A DNA stretch of 64,000 nt from Neodontobutis hainanensis (taxonomy: Eukaryota > Chordata > Actinopteri > Gobiiformes > Odontobutidae): NCBI GenBank assembly GCA_024349245.1, contig JALDNG010000016.1, forward strand, positions 496,001 through 560,000. The letters run 5' to 3'. Positions 36,401 to 51,200 of the stretch are shown here, one piece after another. The notes under the pieces were generated by a model, which saw nothing but the letters and a program-made list of their open reading frames with translations, was not told the DNA's origin and ran no database searches. A program made the translations under genes and the position numbers. Positions within the stretch are counted from its first letter, which is position 1, and each line of letters starts with the position of its first letter.

Positions 36401-39400
36401 TTAATTCTATACTATCTTTGCCTGTGATTTTTGGCCAGGAATGCAGCTTGTCTCTAAATGATTTAGCTATGACAAAAGGCTCACCGTAACGATCATTGAG
36501 CATACTCCATGCTGCCTTATATGAGTCTTCAGAGCTAATCAGAAAATAGCCATCTAAAGCTTCTTTAACAGAACCACCAACATATTTTTGCAAAAAGAAT
36601 ATCTTTTCAGCAGTGGGAATATTTTTTCTCTCTATCAGGGTCTGGAAGGACGCTTTCCAGTGCTTAAACTTAAGTGGGTCACCACCAAATACTGAGGGTT
36701 CTGGGATAGGTAGTCTATTTGCGGACATAGCTTCTGCCAGAACCTTAATAAGCTCACATGTATTTTCGTTAGTGACATTTGACTCTCTTAGCAGCGGCAA
36801 GTGTGGATTGCTAGTGTTATTGTGCTCTGTTACCTGTACATCTGCAGGTTTAAGGGTCTGAATCACAGATTCTTGCTTTACTGAGAAGTAGTCTTCATTG
36901 TAAACTTGCAGTTTTGCCTTGGCGGCACTGAGTCTTTTCAGGTTTTCCAGGCGTTCAACTTCTCTTCTCACATTCTCAACTGATTTTTTCCTTGCAGCAC
37001 TCTCTTCTTGTTGTCTCTTTATCACAGCTGCCTTTTCTGGTTCCCGTTTTATTTTGCGCTCAGTTTCCTCCCTTTCCTCCAGGAGGCATTGCGACCGTTC
37101 AGCTAATTCTTCTTCTGCAGTTATGCGCTTATCCTCTTCTTCTAACATTTGTAACCTTTCTCTATGTCTTTCTTCTTCCGCCATTATCTGCAGCACGGCC
37201 CTTGTTGCTTCATACTCTGCTGCAGCTTCTTGCATTTTGGCAGATGAGACATTAGAGATGACTGTATCAGGTTTAGCGCTATGATCTGGAAGTGAGACAC
37301 TGGTGGTGGAAGAGGATGTGAAGATAGATCTAGCGTCAGGCCAAACAATTTCAAAGTCATTTGCTCCTTCAATATAAGATTGAGTGTTCTTCGAAACCAT
37401 ATCAGTTATTGATATGCATTTATCTAGCTTGCGTCGCATATCATGAGGTGGGCTGTTAATAGCTCGATGTTCCTCATAAACGGCATTCAACTCAGATAGT
37501 TCTCTTTGTATAGTGTTCATGTGTTCTTTTAGAATGTCATTTGGATCCTTTCTTATCACAGACCTTTTGGCAACCTTAGTTAACGCTTTCCATCTGTCAT
37601 AAATGCTGTTGAAGCGAAGTTGCAGTCCTTGTAACTTGTTCTTATGAAATTCTTTACCTTTTTCTGACAATGTACGAGGCCTTTCACTTCTTCGAGGCTC
37701 TGTTTGCCCTGTTTGCTCTAAACAAGTTTCATCCAATTGCTCTGCTTCTGCAGCTTGCTCTGCATCAGCTACTTTCCTTTCTTTCTCACTTGTTACTGAC
37801 ATTTGTGACTCAATAAACTTGCACTTAGCTCTTGAATTGTTATGGATTTTTGCTTATTGAAAGCCTACTTACAGCTTAACTTGAGAAATTAATTTTATCT
37901 CCTTTAATTGTTGCGTGAATAATAAACTTAACTTGCATTAACTCCCTTCTTCTTAACTTACTGCACTTTGTTATCAGGCTTCACACAGTTCCTCATCGTT
38001 TCTCCTTTCTTGTGGCACTTTTCCAAACATAATCTTTAATGTCTGGCTTCTAGACGTCTTTAAGAAGGAACGGGCGAACAGGTGTCCATTAACATTTGCA
38101 GCAGCGTGGTCCTTGATGCAATGACGCGATGTCGACACCAGGGGGCCGGGAATCATGCGGTCCGAGTTTGACTATCACTCCCCTCCGTCCTTTTAGTCAA
38201 TTAAGAGTTCTTTTTACTGATGGCACGATGAAACTTTATTGTGCTTCTTGTACAAACTTCTTTACTGTTACTTCGTCCTTCTTACACATCTTTTATCACC
38301 TTTTACCACCGTCAAACTATAACAGGTACACAGGTACTGCCTATTTTTACCATCTGGCAGCTTAGACCATCACTGATTATGCAGTAATTTCTATTCTGGC
38401 AGTGTGGGTGACACCACATCAGTAAGATCTAACTTCACCGCTGTTTACTGTCAATTTTGTTTTAATTTCTGATGTTTTAATGTTTGAAACCAGAAACAGC
38501 AGACAGAGGGAGCCTGGTATTTGCTTTGATTCCATTACATTTTGTGCACATTAACTGTAAAACACAAAAAACATATTAAGGAGGAAAAAATCTTGTGTGC
38601 AAAATATGAATTAAATATGGAAACACAGAAACAATACTGGGGCCACTTTGCCAAACCATGTCATACTGAACTGAACTAAACCATCCTCCCTGGCGGTGTC
38701 AAAGCTTCAGACACAGTTTTGTCGGCATGACTCGCGCTATGTTCCTCTTGACTTGAGCCCAATTTACAGGGTGAACCGGTCCTGATCCTCACCCACAGAT
38801 CCGAAGAATTGTGGTCTGACAGTCAGCATTGTAGAGCTCAGCGGGAAGCCTGAGTCGTCTGCTTGGCTCCATCTGAAGGAGGCACTTCCTGCTCTGGTTA
38901 ACAAGAGAGGATCCTTATGATGTTATCAGGGGCCACGCGTTAGATCACAGCATGTCTCGATACAGCTGAGTGTTCTCAACCTGCTTCCTCTAATCACCTC
39001 TGTGTAGAAGCGGCAGCCCTTTCATCAAGATCTTTAGCCTGTGAGTCATATTTTTCCGAGTGATGTAACTTGCCATCTGTTTGCCAAACTTGTCAGCACT
39101 CCCCCTACTTTCATTGTGCGCTCAGGAGAATATATGTTCCCTGAATATATTTTCTGCAGTTTTTCTTTTATGAAATCATTGATCCAGTCCTGTCAGCGCA
39201 GCGGGACACTTTCCCTTATCGGTCTTGGCAGAACTACAAATACAGACAGGCTGCTAAATAATGCACAAGCTCAAGCATCGATAAGGTGGATATGGAAGGC
39301 GTCTGATTAACGGCTGCATCGTAAACTCTTTTAAGAGCTTACCCTTCCAATTCAATTCCATACTCTGTCCAGTTGAGTTTTATTTATATAGTGCCTAATC

Positions 39401-42400
39401 CTGAACTATAACCTTTCCAAGATACCACAGTAAGATCAAGATGTATTACAAAAAAAATAACTTGAATAAAATAAACCTCCAAAGTCTAAGTAGTTAAACA
39501 ATATGGACAGTTCGGAGTGAAGAGCATCTGCGTTACTGCATACAAAATGGAGCTCTGGGGCACATCATATGAGTAAGCTTATAATGAATAAAGTCATAAA
39601 ACCAAGGGCAAAGCAGTCAAAACAAATGACTATCAGGAGATTCTCGTATAATTTTTATATTTCACTCAGCGTCTGTCTGATGTTATATGGCTGTCTTGTG
39701 CTGATGTGACAGCTGCAGATGTGAATAGTGTAATAATGGCACACGGTTTTGTAGACTAGTATTAAACTATACAACATGGAGGGCTCAAAAGACAGTACTA
39801 GTGCTATGCTGGCAGCCTTGCTATTTTATTAGGGTTTGACAACTTATGACCTAAAAATAATAAGTAATTCTTTAAGCATTTTACCTTGACCGTGTTTGTC
39901 TTTGATACAGTGCATGCAGCCCTATTCTCTAAGTATCTCTGGAACTTTTCTTAAATGGGTTAAGTCCTATCTTGAAGACAGGAAGTTTGTGGCAATGACG
40001 TGTGGAGTACCTCAGGGGTCAATCTTGGGACACATCTTGTTCAATTTTTATATGCTTCCTGTCAGTTAATCTGGAGCACTGACATATATTACCATAATTT
40101 ACACATCAGTCACAGCAGGAGAATACTGACCAATTGATTCACCTTCTCATGGACTCAGACTTGAATTTACATATTAAATCAATTACATCATCTGAATTTT
40201 ATCAAACATAACAAAATTCAAAGGGATAATGTTCAAACCAGATTTAAAAAGACATATCCATGCTTGTATATCCTGCATGTCACTGAACTTCTAAAACAAG
40301 CTTTAAGACAGCTACAGTACATTCAGAACTCTGATGCTTGGGTCCTAGACAAAGCCCAAACCTGGTTTATAGGTCTCTTCATCAGATAGGGCTTCTGCTC
40401 CTTCCCAGAGAATGATCTAAGCATAGCTAAGCCGTGTTTCATTCTCATGCAGCATAAATCTGGAATTGTCCATCAGATGATGTTTGACAAGCCTCATCTC
40501 TTACAATGTTCAAGTGCAAGTTTAAAATGTGTTTATTTTCTTTTTAGTAATGTTGCATCTATTAGAAGTTCCAAATGTAAATGTTTTGATTAATATTAAA
40601 GCTCTAGTTTACAGTGTTATGTGTAAAATAGTATAGCACTATAAATGCCCACTTACAGGGGCTTCACAGATAATATATTTTCTGATGATTTGCTGTGCAA
40701 GGGATATGCCAAATATTATTTAGACATCTCAAGTTGTGCTGTGAAATCCAGTTAAATTTATCTTCATGCTGCAGCAATTCATAACAATAGTCATCTCAAG
40801 GCACTTATCTGCTCTTTTAGCATGTCATCCATTACTGCAACAACCCATACTCTGCTCACTGCATCGTACATCCATAATAGCATGCCAATAGGAAGCCTTA
40901 TAATATTTCCAATTCAGCACAAATAGTATAGTTTGCAAAGACAATGACACTCAATGTCAACAAAAAATAGGGTAACTTACTTTTTCAAACAGTTATATTT
41001 CAATGTCATCTCAATTCCTAAAATTCAAAATTCTTATAGTATAAGTGGTTCCCTCTCACTGCAGATGGGAAGGAGCTTACAGCTGCTGCAATCCAGCAGG
41101 CAGACACGCTTTGGTGCATTTCAATAGCTTTTCAGGTCCGTAGCAGTGCCGAAAACATTTACACCTGTGAAATAACATGGTGGGGGTCGAAGCAGAGGTC
41201 CGCGCTACTGATGAGGGCTGGTTATTTTACGTGTTGTGTCAGGATTTACAGCCTTCTGGGGAGCTGTTTGGCACACACATCCAGTACAGTAAATGTTTAC
41301 AGTGATGAGTAAGTCATCACAAATGAGGGGGCTGGGATGGTAGTGGTGCTGTTTATTGTAAATATCTCTAAATGACTCATGTATAATATCTCACATGCTT
41401 ATTCCATATGCCAAAAATATTGCCTCTTTCTGCTATGAGCAGTAATGCAGGGCTATCTCCGTATTTTAAAAATTTACTAAGTGTGTTTGTTAAATGTTAA
41501 AGCTTAACTGTATGCAGCCATGTCTAATATCTTTTCTTTTCTCTCTTTGTGCTGTCATACCACCAGGAGGTAGAGGTCAGTTCTTTTTTTTCTTCTTTTT
41601 TTATCTTATGTCTCTTTCTCCTGACTTTATTGTCTTTAATGCCACATAAACATGGAATACAACAAAGAGGAACCGACAGGCTGAAGGTGCTTGCTGGATG
41701 AAATGGAATAAAACAGACTGATGGAACCTCACAGCAAAGCAATAATGTCAATTCTCAAGAAATGGCAATAGCATTGTTGCTCCAAACTGAAATATTGAAA
41801 GACTAATTCACTTGCTAAATTAAATATTTAGTAAACCATCTATTATTTTATCTCTCTTAGGTTAAGATAAGTCAGATAAGCAAAGAACAGAGACTTGCTC
41901 AAACCTATTGCATAGGATAGAGCCAACCCAAACGTTGGATAAGATGTTAGCATCTGTGGTTAGCCTTAACGTTAGCCATGTCTTAGCAGAATTCCCCATT
42001 TGCTTACTCGTCCACTCACCTGACATAAAATCTTATATTACAATCAGGGGCTAGCCATGATGTTTAAAGCGCTTGTTGATCTAACTGAAAAGTCAAAAAA
42101 ATAGTAAAAAAAAAACGAAATAAAAGTTTAAATAAAGTAATTAAAGTGCATGAAATTTAAACTGACAATAAAAGACTCATGTGAACGGATATTTAACATT
42201 TTGCAACAATCTATACCAATTTGCGATGACAGCAAATTTGCAAAAGCATCACCTGCTTAGATGACCTGTCAAAGCCAGACATGGAGAAACTACAAATTGC
42301 AAGAATAGTCACAAATAAACTTTCTTTATTACTATCAGATCCTGCTTATTTTCCATTCATGTTGTGCTTTTAGCAATTTACACATTCACCTGTCAGTTTA

Positions 42401-45203
42401 TTAATTTAAATTTTATTGCTTACATTTTTATTACAATCAGTCAAATCAGTTAATTTCTATTATTCTCACCCCTCCGTAATGTCGATCAGCGCCGCCAACT
42501 CACCCATCTCACCAGGGGAGACGTCTCATATTTTTCTCAACCACATTATGTCGAGTTGTCAACTACTTCAATAAGTTCCGGTTTGCCATCTACCTTCTGT
42601 TAGATTTTCACATTAATGTACTATTATTGTGTTCTATATTCTGCTACTCTGTCAGTCTTTTCACCCTCTTTTTTTGCTTCTCTTTCAATTCTGCCATTTT
42701 AATTAGGGTGATAAATGTTCTAATTAAGTGGAAAAGAAGAGCCAATGGACTTAAAAGGCAGCTCGCCCCCTGACACTCCATGCCTGACACTTATAGCGCT
42801 GTGTATTTGGCTTGGCTCATTTCCATAAAGACATACAGCTACCTTACTTACCGTCTGCTCCTGCTCATTATAATTCTACCTTGCTAATGTACACATTGTA
42901 ATCAGTGTGCCATGATGATGCAAACTGCCGCACTTCTTTCCAGGCAGAAAGATAGAGCGTCTATGTGGTATATGCACTTAGCTGAACTGCTTCTGCTAAC
43001 AAACTGTTTTTCTTTGTGCATTGTGCAGGATGATTATGTGCGCACCTGGGATGAAAACCAAGGATCAAATGACAGTAAGTCTCTGTCAGTCAAAAAATGT
43101 ACACTTTGACGCATATTTTTTTAAATATTTAAACAAATTAAGGGTTGTTAGTGTAGTGCTACTACAGTCTTTGTGTGACTAGTGTATCGTGACACATTTG
43201 AATTACAGGAGTCACAAAATAGATTGAGGACAACTCTGTAAATAGTTTTCAATTAGGTGTATAGGGTGCTGAAGGTATTCAGAAGACCATCACCCAGCCA
43301 GCACCTAATAGCAAAGATTATTGTAATGGGAATCATCTGTGGAAAAAACTACTTTAAGATGTAATCTAGGCTTTTTTATCATGTGGTAAGCTTTGACCAA
43401 TCACACGCTAGCATAAATTCAGGTCTGCTTCTGCAGTAGTATAAGGGACGCCCTCTGGCTGTTGGGCTTAAGCCTGTTAACATTTAATCAGTGTTGGCCT
43501 ACAGAGGAAGGGTCTTTTCCAGCACTGTTTATGTCAGATCTGTAATGTAAGCTCTAAACTTTGTTTATTATGGTATTTTGATTTGGGGGATTGGTTTAGT
43601 TTTACTTTTTTAAACAAAATAAAATCAGGCGGTTTGCTATGTTTTTGGGGCGTGAGGAAAGGAGGGTTTGGGTAATGCTGGTTTATCATGAAACCGAATT
43701 TTGCCTATTGCATGCCTATTGCTAGGCTTCTCCAATCATAGGTTTCACATGCTTTTGTTTGACTTCTACTTTACTCACAAATATCACTACTGCCACTGAT
43801 ACACAAACTGTACCTGCATAATATTTAAAGTTCATAGAAGAGACAACATGTTTCATAAAATAAATTCTAAATACATTTACTGTTATTACTGCTATGCAGC
43901 TTCCTCTCCCAATTTTAGCTAAACACAATGTTATAATGGTATTGTGGCACATACATGGCCTGTGTTTGAAGCGTGGTGTTTTCCAGCCAGCAGTGCTTAT
44001 TGTATTATACAACACTATGTATTTTCTGTAGTTTGTATTCTGGGGTCAGCTGCTTGCTGTCCACACTTGTAGCCATTCTGTAGTGAAAAGGTTGTGAGAT
44101 GTTAGCACTCCGCTTTATCTGCTTGACTGCGTCTGATGTGGCTCCCCCAGGAGATGCTAAACATTGGCTTGACTTCAACAAGCCGCCAGCACTCTACTTG
44201 TTCGTTCCCCTCTTCTTTTCTCTCCGAGCTCAAACAGACCTAGACAGATTCTGACTCCTCGAGGTGTTCTCTCTGACTCCTGCTGCAGACCCGGCCTTAA
44301 TTGAGCCCCACTGAAATGAAGTCATGGCACTGAGACATGCCGTCAAATGCTGTCGCTCGATTTGCAGCTTTAAATTAAGTCGTCTGAATGGTGGAGTCCA
44401 TTAGTGGTTTAATGAAGGACTAATTATGGTTTTCAATGAAAGACCAAAGAGAGAGGTAAGAACATGAGAAAAGAATGAACAGGACAAGGGTAGGGGCTAA
44501 TAAAGTGTGATTTTGTGTAAAGCGGCTGACACAGAGCCGTTTGCTGATGAGAAAATTGTGGAGTCATAAGAAAGTGACACGGAGGAGGATGACAAGATAA
44601 AATAGAATGGCTCTGTACACTGATTCAATATGAAGCTATTTATTCACGAGGAGGGATACAAAGAAAAGCCATTAGCTCTCCAAAGTACATCCTGCAACTG
44701 CCTGCTACGCTAAAAGACTCAAATGCAGTATAAAGAGCATGTAATTAAAAAGAGAACAAGAGCGGAGGAACATCGTAATCCTTTTAGATTTCCTGAACTT
44801 ACATATTTTCAAACAAGATGAATCACTGGAATTCCGATTGCAGGTAAAAGTTTTTTACAAGCCTCTTCTTTTTTTTACATCTTCTCTGGAGCATTTCTCT
44901 GTCTTTAAGGCTTTTCTGTTTTATGTACAAAAACTTTTATTATGTGGCGCTCACTGCTTTTATGAGCATTTTCTACAGGGCTGAGATCTGATAATAAATT
45001 ATGCAACAGTGGACTGGTTTGGGAATGAAACCAGAAAAGGGCTTGGGTGTAGATTTTTGCATCAGAAGATTGGGAAACCAAAACTAAACTAAAAGTGATT
45101 TTACCAGCCATATTTTAATAAATTTAGATCTCATCACATAAAAATCGTTGGTATGACACAGTTTGGTATAGCTGGCATCTGCTATGTAAGTCAAGCCATA
45201 CAA

Positions 45204-45239
<36 letters not shown>

Positions 45240-48200
45240 TGAAAACTCCTAGCAGCAACCAGCAGGGGGCACCCAGCATGTTTTTGGTGTTGGTGGGGGA
45301 AACCGGAGTACCCGGAGGAAATACACCAGAACATAACAAGAAGATGCAAACTCCACCTGAGAGTTGAACCCTGGACCTACTTGCTGAGCGGCGACAGTAC
45401 TATCCACTGCAGAGAAATTAATGGCAATTGAAGCAAACCTTTGAAATGTAGGTACATTTTATATTTGCTTGAATACCTTGAGTAAAACTTCAAGGTATAG
45501 CTGTGTTCTGCTACAATAAAGCACTCTACCCACTGAGCGGCAGTAGCTCAGTGGGTAGAGTGGCTCAGCCCTCGTCTTTCAACCGGATGGTAGGTGGTTC
45601 CATTTCCGCTCTCCCCACAGTTCATACTTTCGTCGTGTCAATGGAAACATGCCTATATACCGTTGTAATATCAGATATCAGATGATATGTATTAGGGCAG
45701 TTCCAAATCCACATCATCAAACTTTAAATTAAAATGAAACCGTAACTGTTAATGTATTTCATATTCACTGTCAGTTTGAGCTTGACGAGTCATTTTTTCA
45801 ACTGAAACCCCATGATTAATTTGCCATAATTTTTCAACTGTTCAGCTTTACTGAATCTTCCCTAAACTTCCCTCAGGTAATCCAATGAATAGTACGTTTA
45901 TTTCACAGAGCATCAACTCCTTTTATCTATCAATATTTCTCTTCGGCCGACATAAGTGTGCCAGCTTCATCCTCGAATCCGACTGCCTTTATGAGTAGCT
46001 TAATGAGGCAAAGGAACAAAAGTAAGAGATTTGTCCCTGTGAGACATTAAATCATTTTGATGTCTTTACTCCAGAGCCGGGATGAGCCTGCAGGCCTCGT
46101 TTTTCAAGCAGGCAGCCAGACACACTTGATACCGCCGCATAAAGGAAGACAAAGCTTTTGAACTGTCAACACTGCGAGCTCATAGACATTCAGGCAACGC
46201 CGACAGAGGAGTGAATTTGCATTTCGACGCTGTGCTGACTGAGTGAGGGAGAGGTCAGGGTAATTTGCAGACGATTTCTACAGTCCACACACACACAAAC
46301 ACACACACTGATTAAATTGCCCCGGTCTTCCGACTGTAAACACCAACACTTGTAATTTGGCCATGTAAGAACAGCTAATTGCGCTAATGTACCCATTTCA
46401 ACACTCTTACTCGTATAAATGTACTTTGGCTTAAGAAGCTTATCTTCACCAAAACAAGGTGAATGAACGTTTTCTGGCAAGTCAATGGCTTTAAATCAAT
46501 GGCAGAATAGACGTAAATGATAAAAAGATGCTGAGATGACACTGGAGAGATTAAGTTTAACAGAAAAGGAAGAATCATATTTTTGATAAAAAATGAGGTG
46601 TATGTATACTTAAACAGAATTTATTGTTCAGTAAGTAACATGCCTATCCCAGTCCCTATTCCACAAATGGGGAACACATTTCTATTGTTGAATTTATAGC
46701 GAGTGCTAAGCTAAGATGGATTTTAAACAATGACAAACTAGGTGAGAACTGTAAAGTAAGCAGTGTTTGATTAACCAAATAGATCATTCATCCAAAGATT
46801 CTTGTTCTGGGCATTTCATTTTATCACAGTGTAGGTACCCTTTTCATATAAATGACGTATTGCTCTATGTTACTGATTTGTGTAACTGTAAAAGAACGTT
46901 TAAGTGCAAAAATGTTATTAAAAATGTCTCCTTGTGGTAATTAGCTATTTGTGCTATAGTAACCCCATCCAACCCCATGGTGTATTGGTGTTCAATATTC
47001 AACAGAAGTATTATTATAAAACAGAATCCTGTCTCTGTCTGACCTATTGACCTCCATCAACACCTTCAGATTACACAGTTTCCTCCAGATCAAACTTTTT
47101 TTTCCACCCAGGAGTCAAGCCAGCTCCTTGTGTATTCCACGCTCATCTTGTGTCTGGACTACTACAACAGGCATTCAGCCCCTCTCCCCCCAAACAGCAC
47201 TTACAACTCTGTAGACTGTTTGTGGCCTTTTCACCTTCACACACCCTCATTTTGTCCACCGTCACTCCAGGTCAATTTGTCCAAGACCCATCTGGGACTG
47301 TGTGTGTACGATGTTGAAAGTTCAGCGAAAGGCGTTGAAGCCTTTTCCACTTTCAGCGAGAGGTGTCTGGATCTACTTTTATAATTACCCTTCAAACTGA
47401 AGCTATGAAACTATATCTCTGTGGAGCTTTTGAGATGTGTTAAACATACAGCGTGAAGGGGAATGTTTTCAGAAGATCTATATGTTTCATTGCTTGGTTA
47501 TTTGTAACTATTTCAATAAACTAAGTAATTATTGTTATTTGCTTAAATTGAATTAAGTGGAAAATTGTTATTTTAGTATTTAGGCCTTGGTCACTATGAC
47601 CTGGAAAGCATGGTCCATACATATTAGGAATCTTATCGTCTGAATAGTGTTGCTATAGTTTTAGGAGAGACAAGTATCCCATCGAATATCTTGAACCAGT
47701 ATATCATTTTTTTATTTATTTTTTGAATGTATATCTCTGTGTTTCCCTACTTGATTTGTGTCATTCATACCATACTGAACACTTTTGTTTTTGCACCCAT
47801 TTTTCAGGAGCTGATTTGAAAGATCTAAGACTCTTTCTATGTACACAAAATTCCTTATTTCCTCAAATGTTGTTAGCGTTCTGTCCAAATCTGTGTTAAT
47901 GAGCACTTCTACTTTGTCGATATAATACCTCCACCTCACTGGTGTGGCATATCAAGATGCTGTTTAGAGAACATGATTATTGCACAGGTGTGCCTTAGAC
48001 TGCCCACAATAAAAGGCCACTCTAAAATGTGCAGTTTCATCAAACAGCACAATGCCACGGATGTCACAAGTTTTGAGGGAGCGTTCAATTCATCTGCTGA
48101 CTGCAGGAATGTCCACCACAAGGACTGTTCATGTTGATTTTCATACCATAATCCGTCTCAGCAGGCGTTTCAGGGAATTTATCAGTGCATCCAACCGGCC

Positions 48201-51200
48201 TCATAACCACACACCAAGTGTAACAGCACAGGACCTCCACATCCAGCACTTCACCTCCAAGACCATCCAAGATCCTCCAAGACCATCCATTTAAACTGCT
48301 GCTGCAACAATCAGTTTGCATTACCAAATAATTTCTGCACAAACTGTCAGAGACCGTCTCAGGGTAGCTCTTCTATATGTCATTTTTATCGGGGTCTTAA
48401 CCTGAATGCAGTTTGTCGTTGTAACCAACTTATGTTGGCAAACGCTCATATTTGATGGCATCTGGCACTTTGGAGAGGTGTTCTCTTCACAGATGAGTCC
48501 CGGTTTTCACTGTATAGGGCAGTATCTGGTCACTGCACACCAGCTACTGACTGTTTTTTGAGAAGTGCTTACTATCACAGATTTGGACAGATTTGTGAAC
48601 AACATTTGAGAGAAATTGTTTTGTTTTTATAGAAAAAGTCTTAGATCTTTGAGTTCAGCTCATGGAAAATGGAGGCAAAAACAAAAGTGTTACTTTAAAG
48701 TCTTTGTTCAGTATAGCACTATTAAAGCTGCACTACCCAAAAACTCCTTGTTTGACAGTCCCATCCCAACCACAACATAATGAATTGCTTTTATTTTATT
48801 TTTTAGTAAAACTATAACTAACAGTAAAACTGAACTGAAGACCAAAGTTTAGACTCCCCCTTTCTCTATTTATGCATTTCTTTTTGGCCCTTTTTCACTT
48901 TATAGGCAGACATATCCTGCGCTGAATTATTAATTTTCTCTGTGTTTTTGACACCCACTGATTCAATGTTGACTAACTGTGTAGACTAACCAACCAAGGC
49001 GAAAGTCTCCCATATGAGACACAAATCTTTCTGAGCATGTGATTGGCCATAAAACCTCCAGTATGTGCTGAACCTTCACATCTAAATCCTTGATAATAAA
49101 GCTTGGCTGACATCTTAAGGCCTTATTTTTTTGTGGACATCCAATATTGTTTGTCCAAGAGGTTTGTCTAATATGGCAGATAATGCTCCGTGCATAGACA
49201 GATAGACAGATTGTCTGAGCATGCGCAGTGCTGTTTTTTTTAGTGTATTAGCATTAGATAAATGTCTAAAATGTCTATCTTAAAGTTAATAACTGTTCAT
49301 TTACAAGTACTGTATAAGGGATATTCAACATCACGTGGCATTAAATTAGTGTAGCCATTTAGCTAGCTGATATACAAATGAGACAACTCCCTCACAGTAA
49401 TGGTGGTTAATGCACTAATATCAATACTGCATGTATTCAAATATGTAAGAAACATACTGTAACTAAACAGTGAACTGTAAAGAAACAAGAAAGGATCTCC
49501 TGATATTGTTCACATGTTTCTCCCTTCCAAAGAGTGTACTATGTCCTGTGCAGGATAATGGCCAGGGGAGTAAATTTGATTGGATTGAGCTCACATTTGC
49601 AGACCCTCGTGAAAAAGTCAGGATAAAGTCAGGATAGCACACGTGTGAAACTTATGCTATCCTTTAAAGCCAAGAGTAATTCCATTAGGTTTTAGACCAT
49701 TCAGGGCTATCTTATCAGTCATTATATTTGCCATCATTAACAATCAAACCATGTTTGTGTACTCAGGGATAGCTAGTGGAAAAGATCACGCTGACCGTAT
49801 TAGAAACAGAGTGTGTAAATAGTGGATGAGAAGGTTGATGATGAGGATGTAGCTTGAGCTCTGCCTCTGTTAGCCTCAATCTGCAGGGATAAACCCCACT
49901 CAATCTGATTTGGATTACATTAAAGCACCAGGAGCCTAATTAAAAGAGCTTTACTGCTGCAGGCATTAGTTTAATACCAAACTAGAGACCTTCGAAAAGT
50001 AAAAATGGAAGTAGGCTGGGCTATAAAATACATACTTTATATGAGAATGGAATGCAGACTTGAGCAGTAATAACAATGCCTTGTGAAGGTGTCAGATTTT
50101 AAAAAGGCAAAAAGGAATGTAAAAAACCCAGAACAAAAGGTAGATTGATTGACTTTATTGTACAACATTGGTCTCAACCACAGAGGGGGAAAGACTCGCA
50201 GATACCACAGATTGAGCTGCAAATCACAGTCAACCCAGAAATGATTCCTGGACCGCCAAGAGCCTGTTGCTATGGTAACGTCATCATCGCAGGCACTGCT
50301 TTAATCCGCAGAAGCCTGTTAGGTTAACATGAGGCTCAGGCAGCCACCTTATGCTTCTGTACTAACAACACAGCACAGTGCCAGCAGTGTAGCCGCGGAC
50401 CACGGACGAGATTTATTTACTAATGTTTTGTTATTAGAAACCAGGATTACCTGCAAGGTTTATGTTCAGCTTCTGTTTGTTTCTTCGGCTGGAAGAAGCT
50501 CGTCCTTACCCTACTTTATACTCTTCTCCCCCGTCATTACCACCTTAATCTCCTTATTGTCCTCTGTCTATCGGTAGTTCCAACTGAAGTAGCAATACTT
50601 TCATCACAAACTCATGTCACAATATGTCAAATACCTATAGTCATCAGTACTGTATTGCAACATTGACATGTGCAGGGAACCTAGGCCAAAGAGACTAAAG
50701 GACATTAGCCAACCTCCCTAAAAAAAAGCACAACTAAGATAATTTAGCTCAAATTTAGATTTGGATCAAATAGTAGCCCTCTACAGGTGTGTGTCAGTGA
50801 GTGCATGGAAAAGTGCAAAAGAAGAAAACAGGGTGTTTTCTATGAGAGAGTGGCTCAATAATAAGCATTGTATATAGGATATTTTATTCTATGCAAGCTA
50901 AAAATTACAAGCTATTCTGCATGGTTATTGTATGCTTTGGACTACTTTATGCTGAAAATGTACTACACAACATGGATGACCCAGAGATAAACCGGGAATT
51001 TTCAGACTTCCTCAAGAAGACTGTCAAACTGAGATCTGCCTGGTGAAATTAGCCCACATAACCCACATAACCCACATAAAGATATAATGCTAATAATGTT
51101 AACCATTATTGACAAAAACTTAGATGAAGTATACACACACATGAATTGAGGGCTGCAACAACACAGCAGCTGAAATATTTTGTCCACAGTAGAATGATAA

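Larger units (their letters stand above)
32797..38332 (-). mobile_element. BEL/Pao LTR retrotransposon, internally rearranged
   Basis: A 5.5-kb element lying antisense in spock2 intron 1. Direct terminal repeats of about 164 bp flank a Pao-type gag-protease ORF. The BEL/Pao reverse transcriptase is on the opposite strand to gag, followed by an RNase H fragment and the extreme end of integrase. Order along the minus strand: LTR, leader, gag-protease (to 35452), RT-to-RNase H connection (35451-35171), 25-bp filler (35171-35147), inverted protease-end plus RT (35146-33753), RNase H N-part (33752-33429), integrase C-terminal remnant (33428-33367), 3' UTR, LTR. It cannot encode a working pol in this arrangement. 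Near-identical terminal repeats suggest recent arrival. Confidence 0.9.

Noticed and set aside
36613..37284. Plus-strand Ser/Leu-rich ORFs opposite gag
   Set aside because: They are antisense shadows of the charged coiled-coil part of the BEL/Pao gag.
45541..45612. tRNA gene
   Set aside because: Box A and a weak box B are present, but no closed acceptor or anticodon stems could be drawn, and it lies inside repeat sequence; a SINE relic is more likely.
51054..51078. CRISPR-like short direct repeats
   Set aside because: Only three adjacent copies of a 9-10 bp unit without spacers; a minor tandem repeat in a vertebrate intron.
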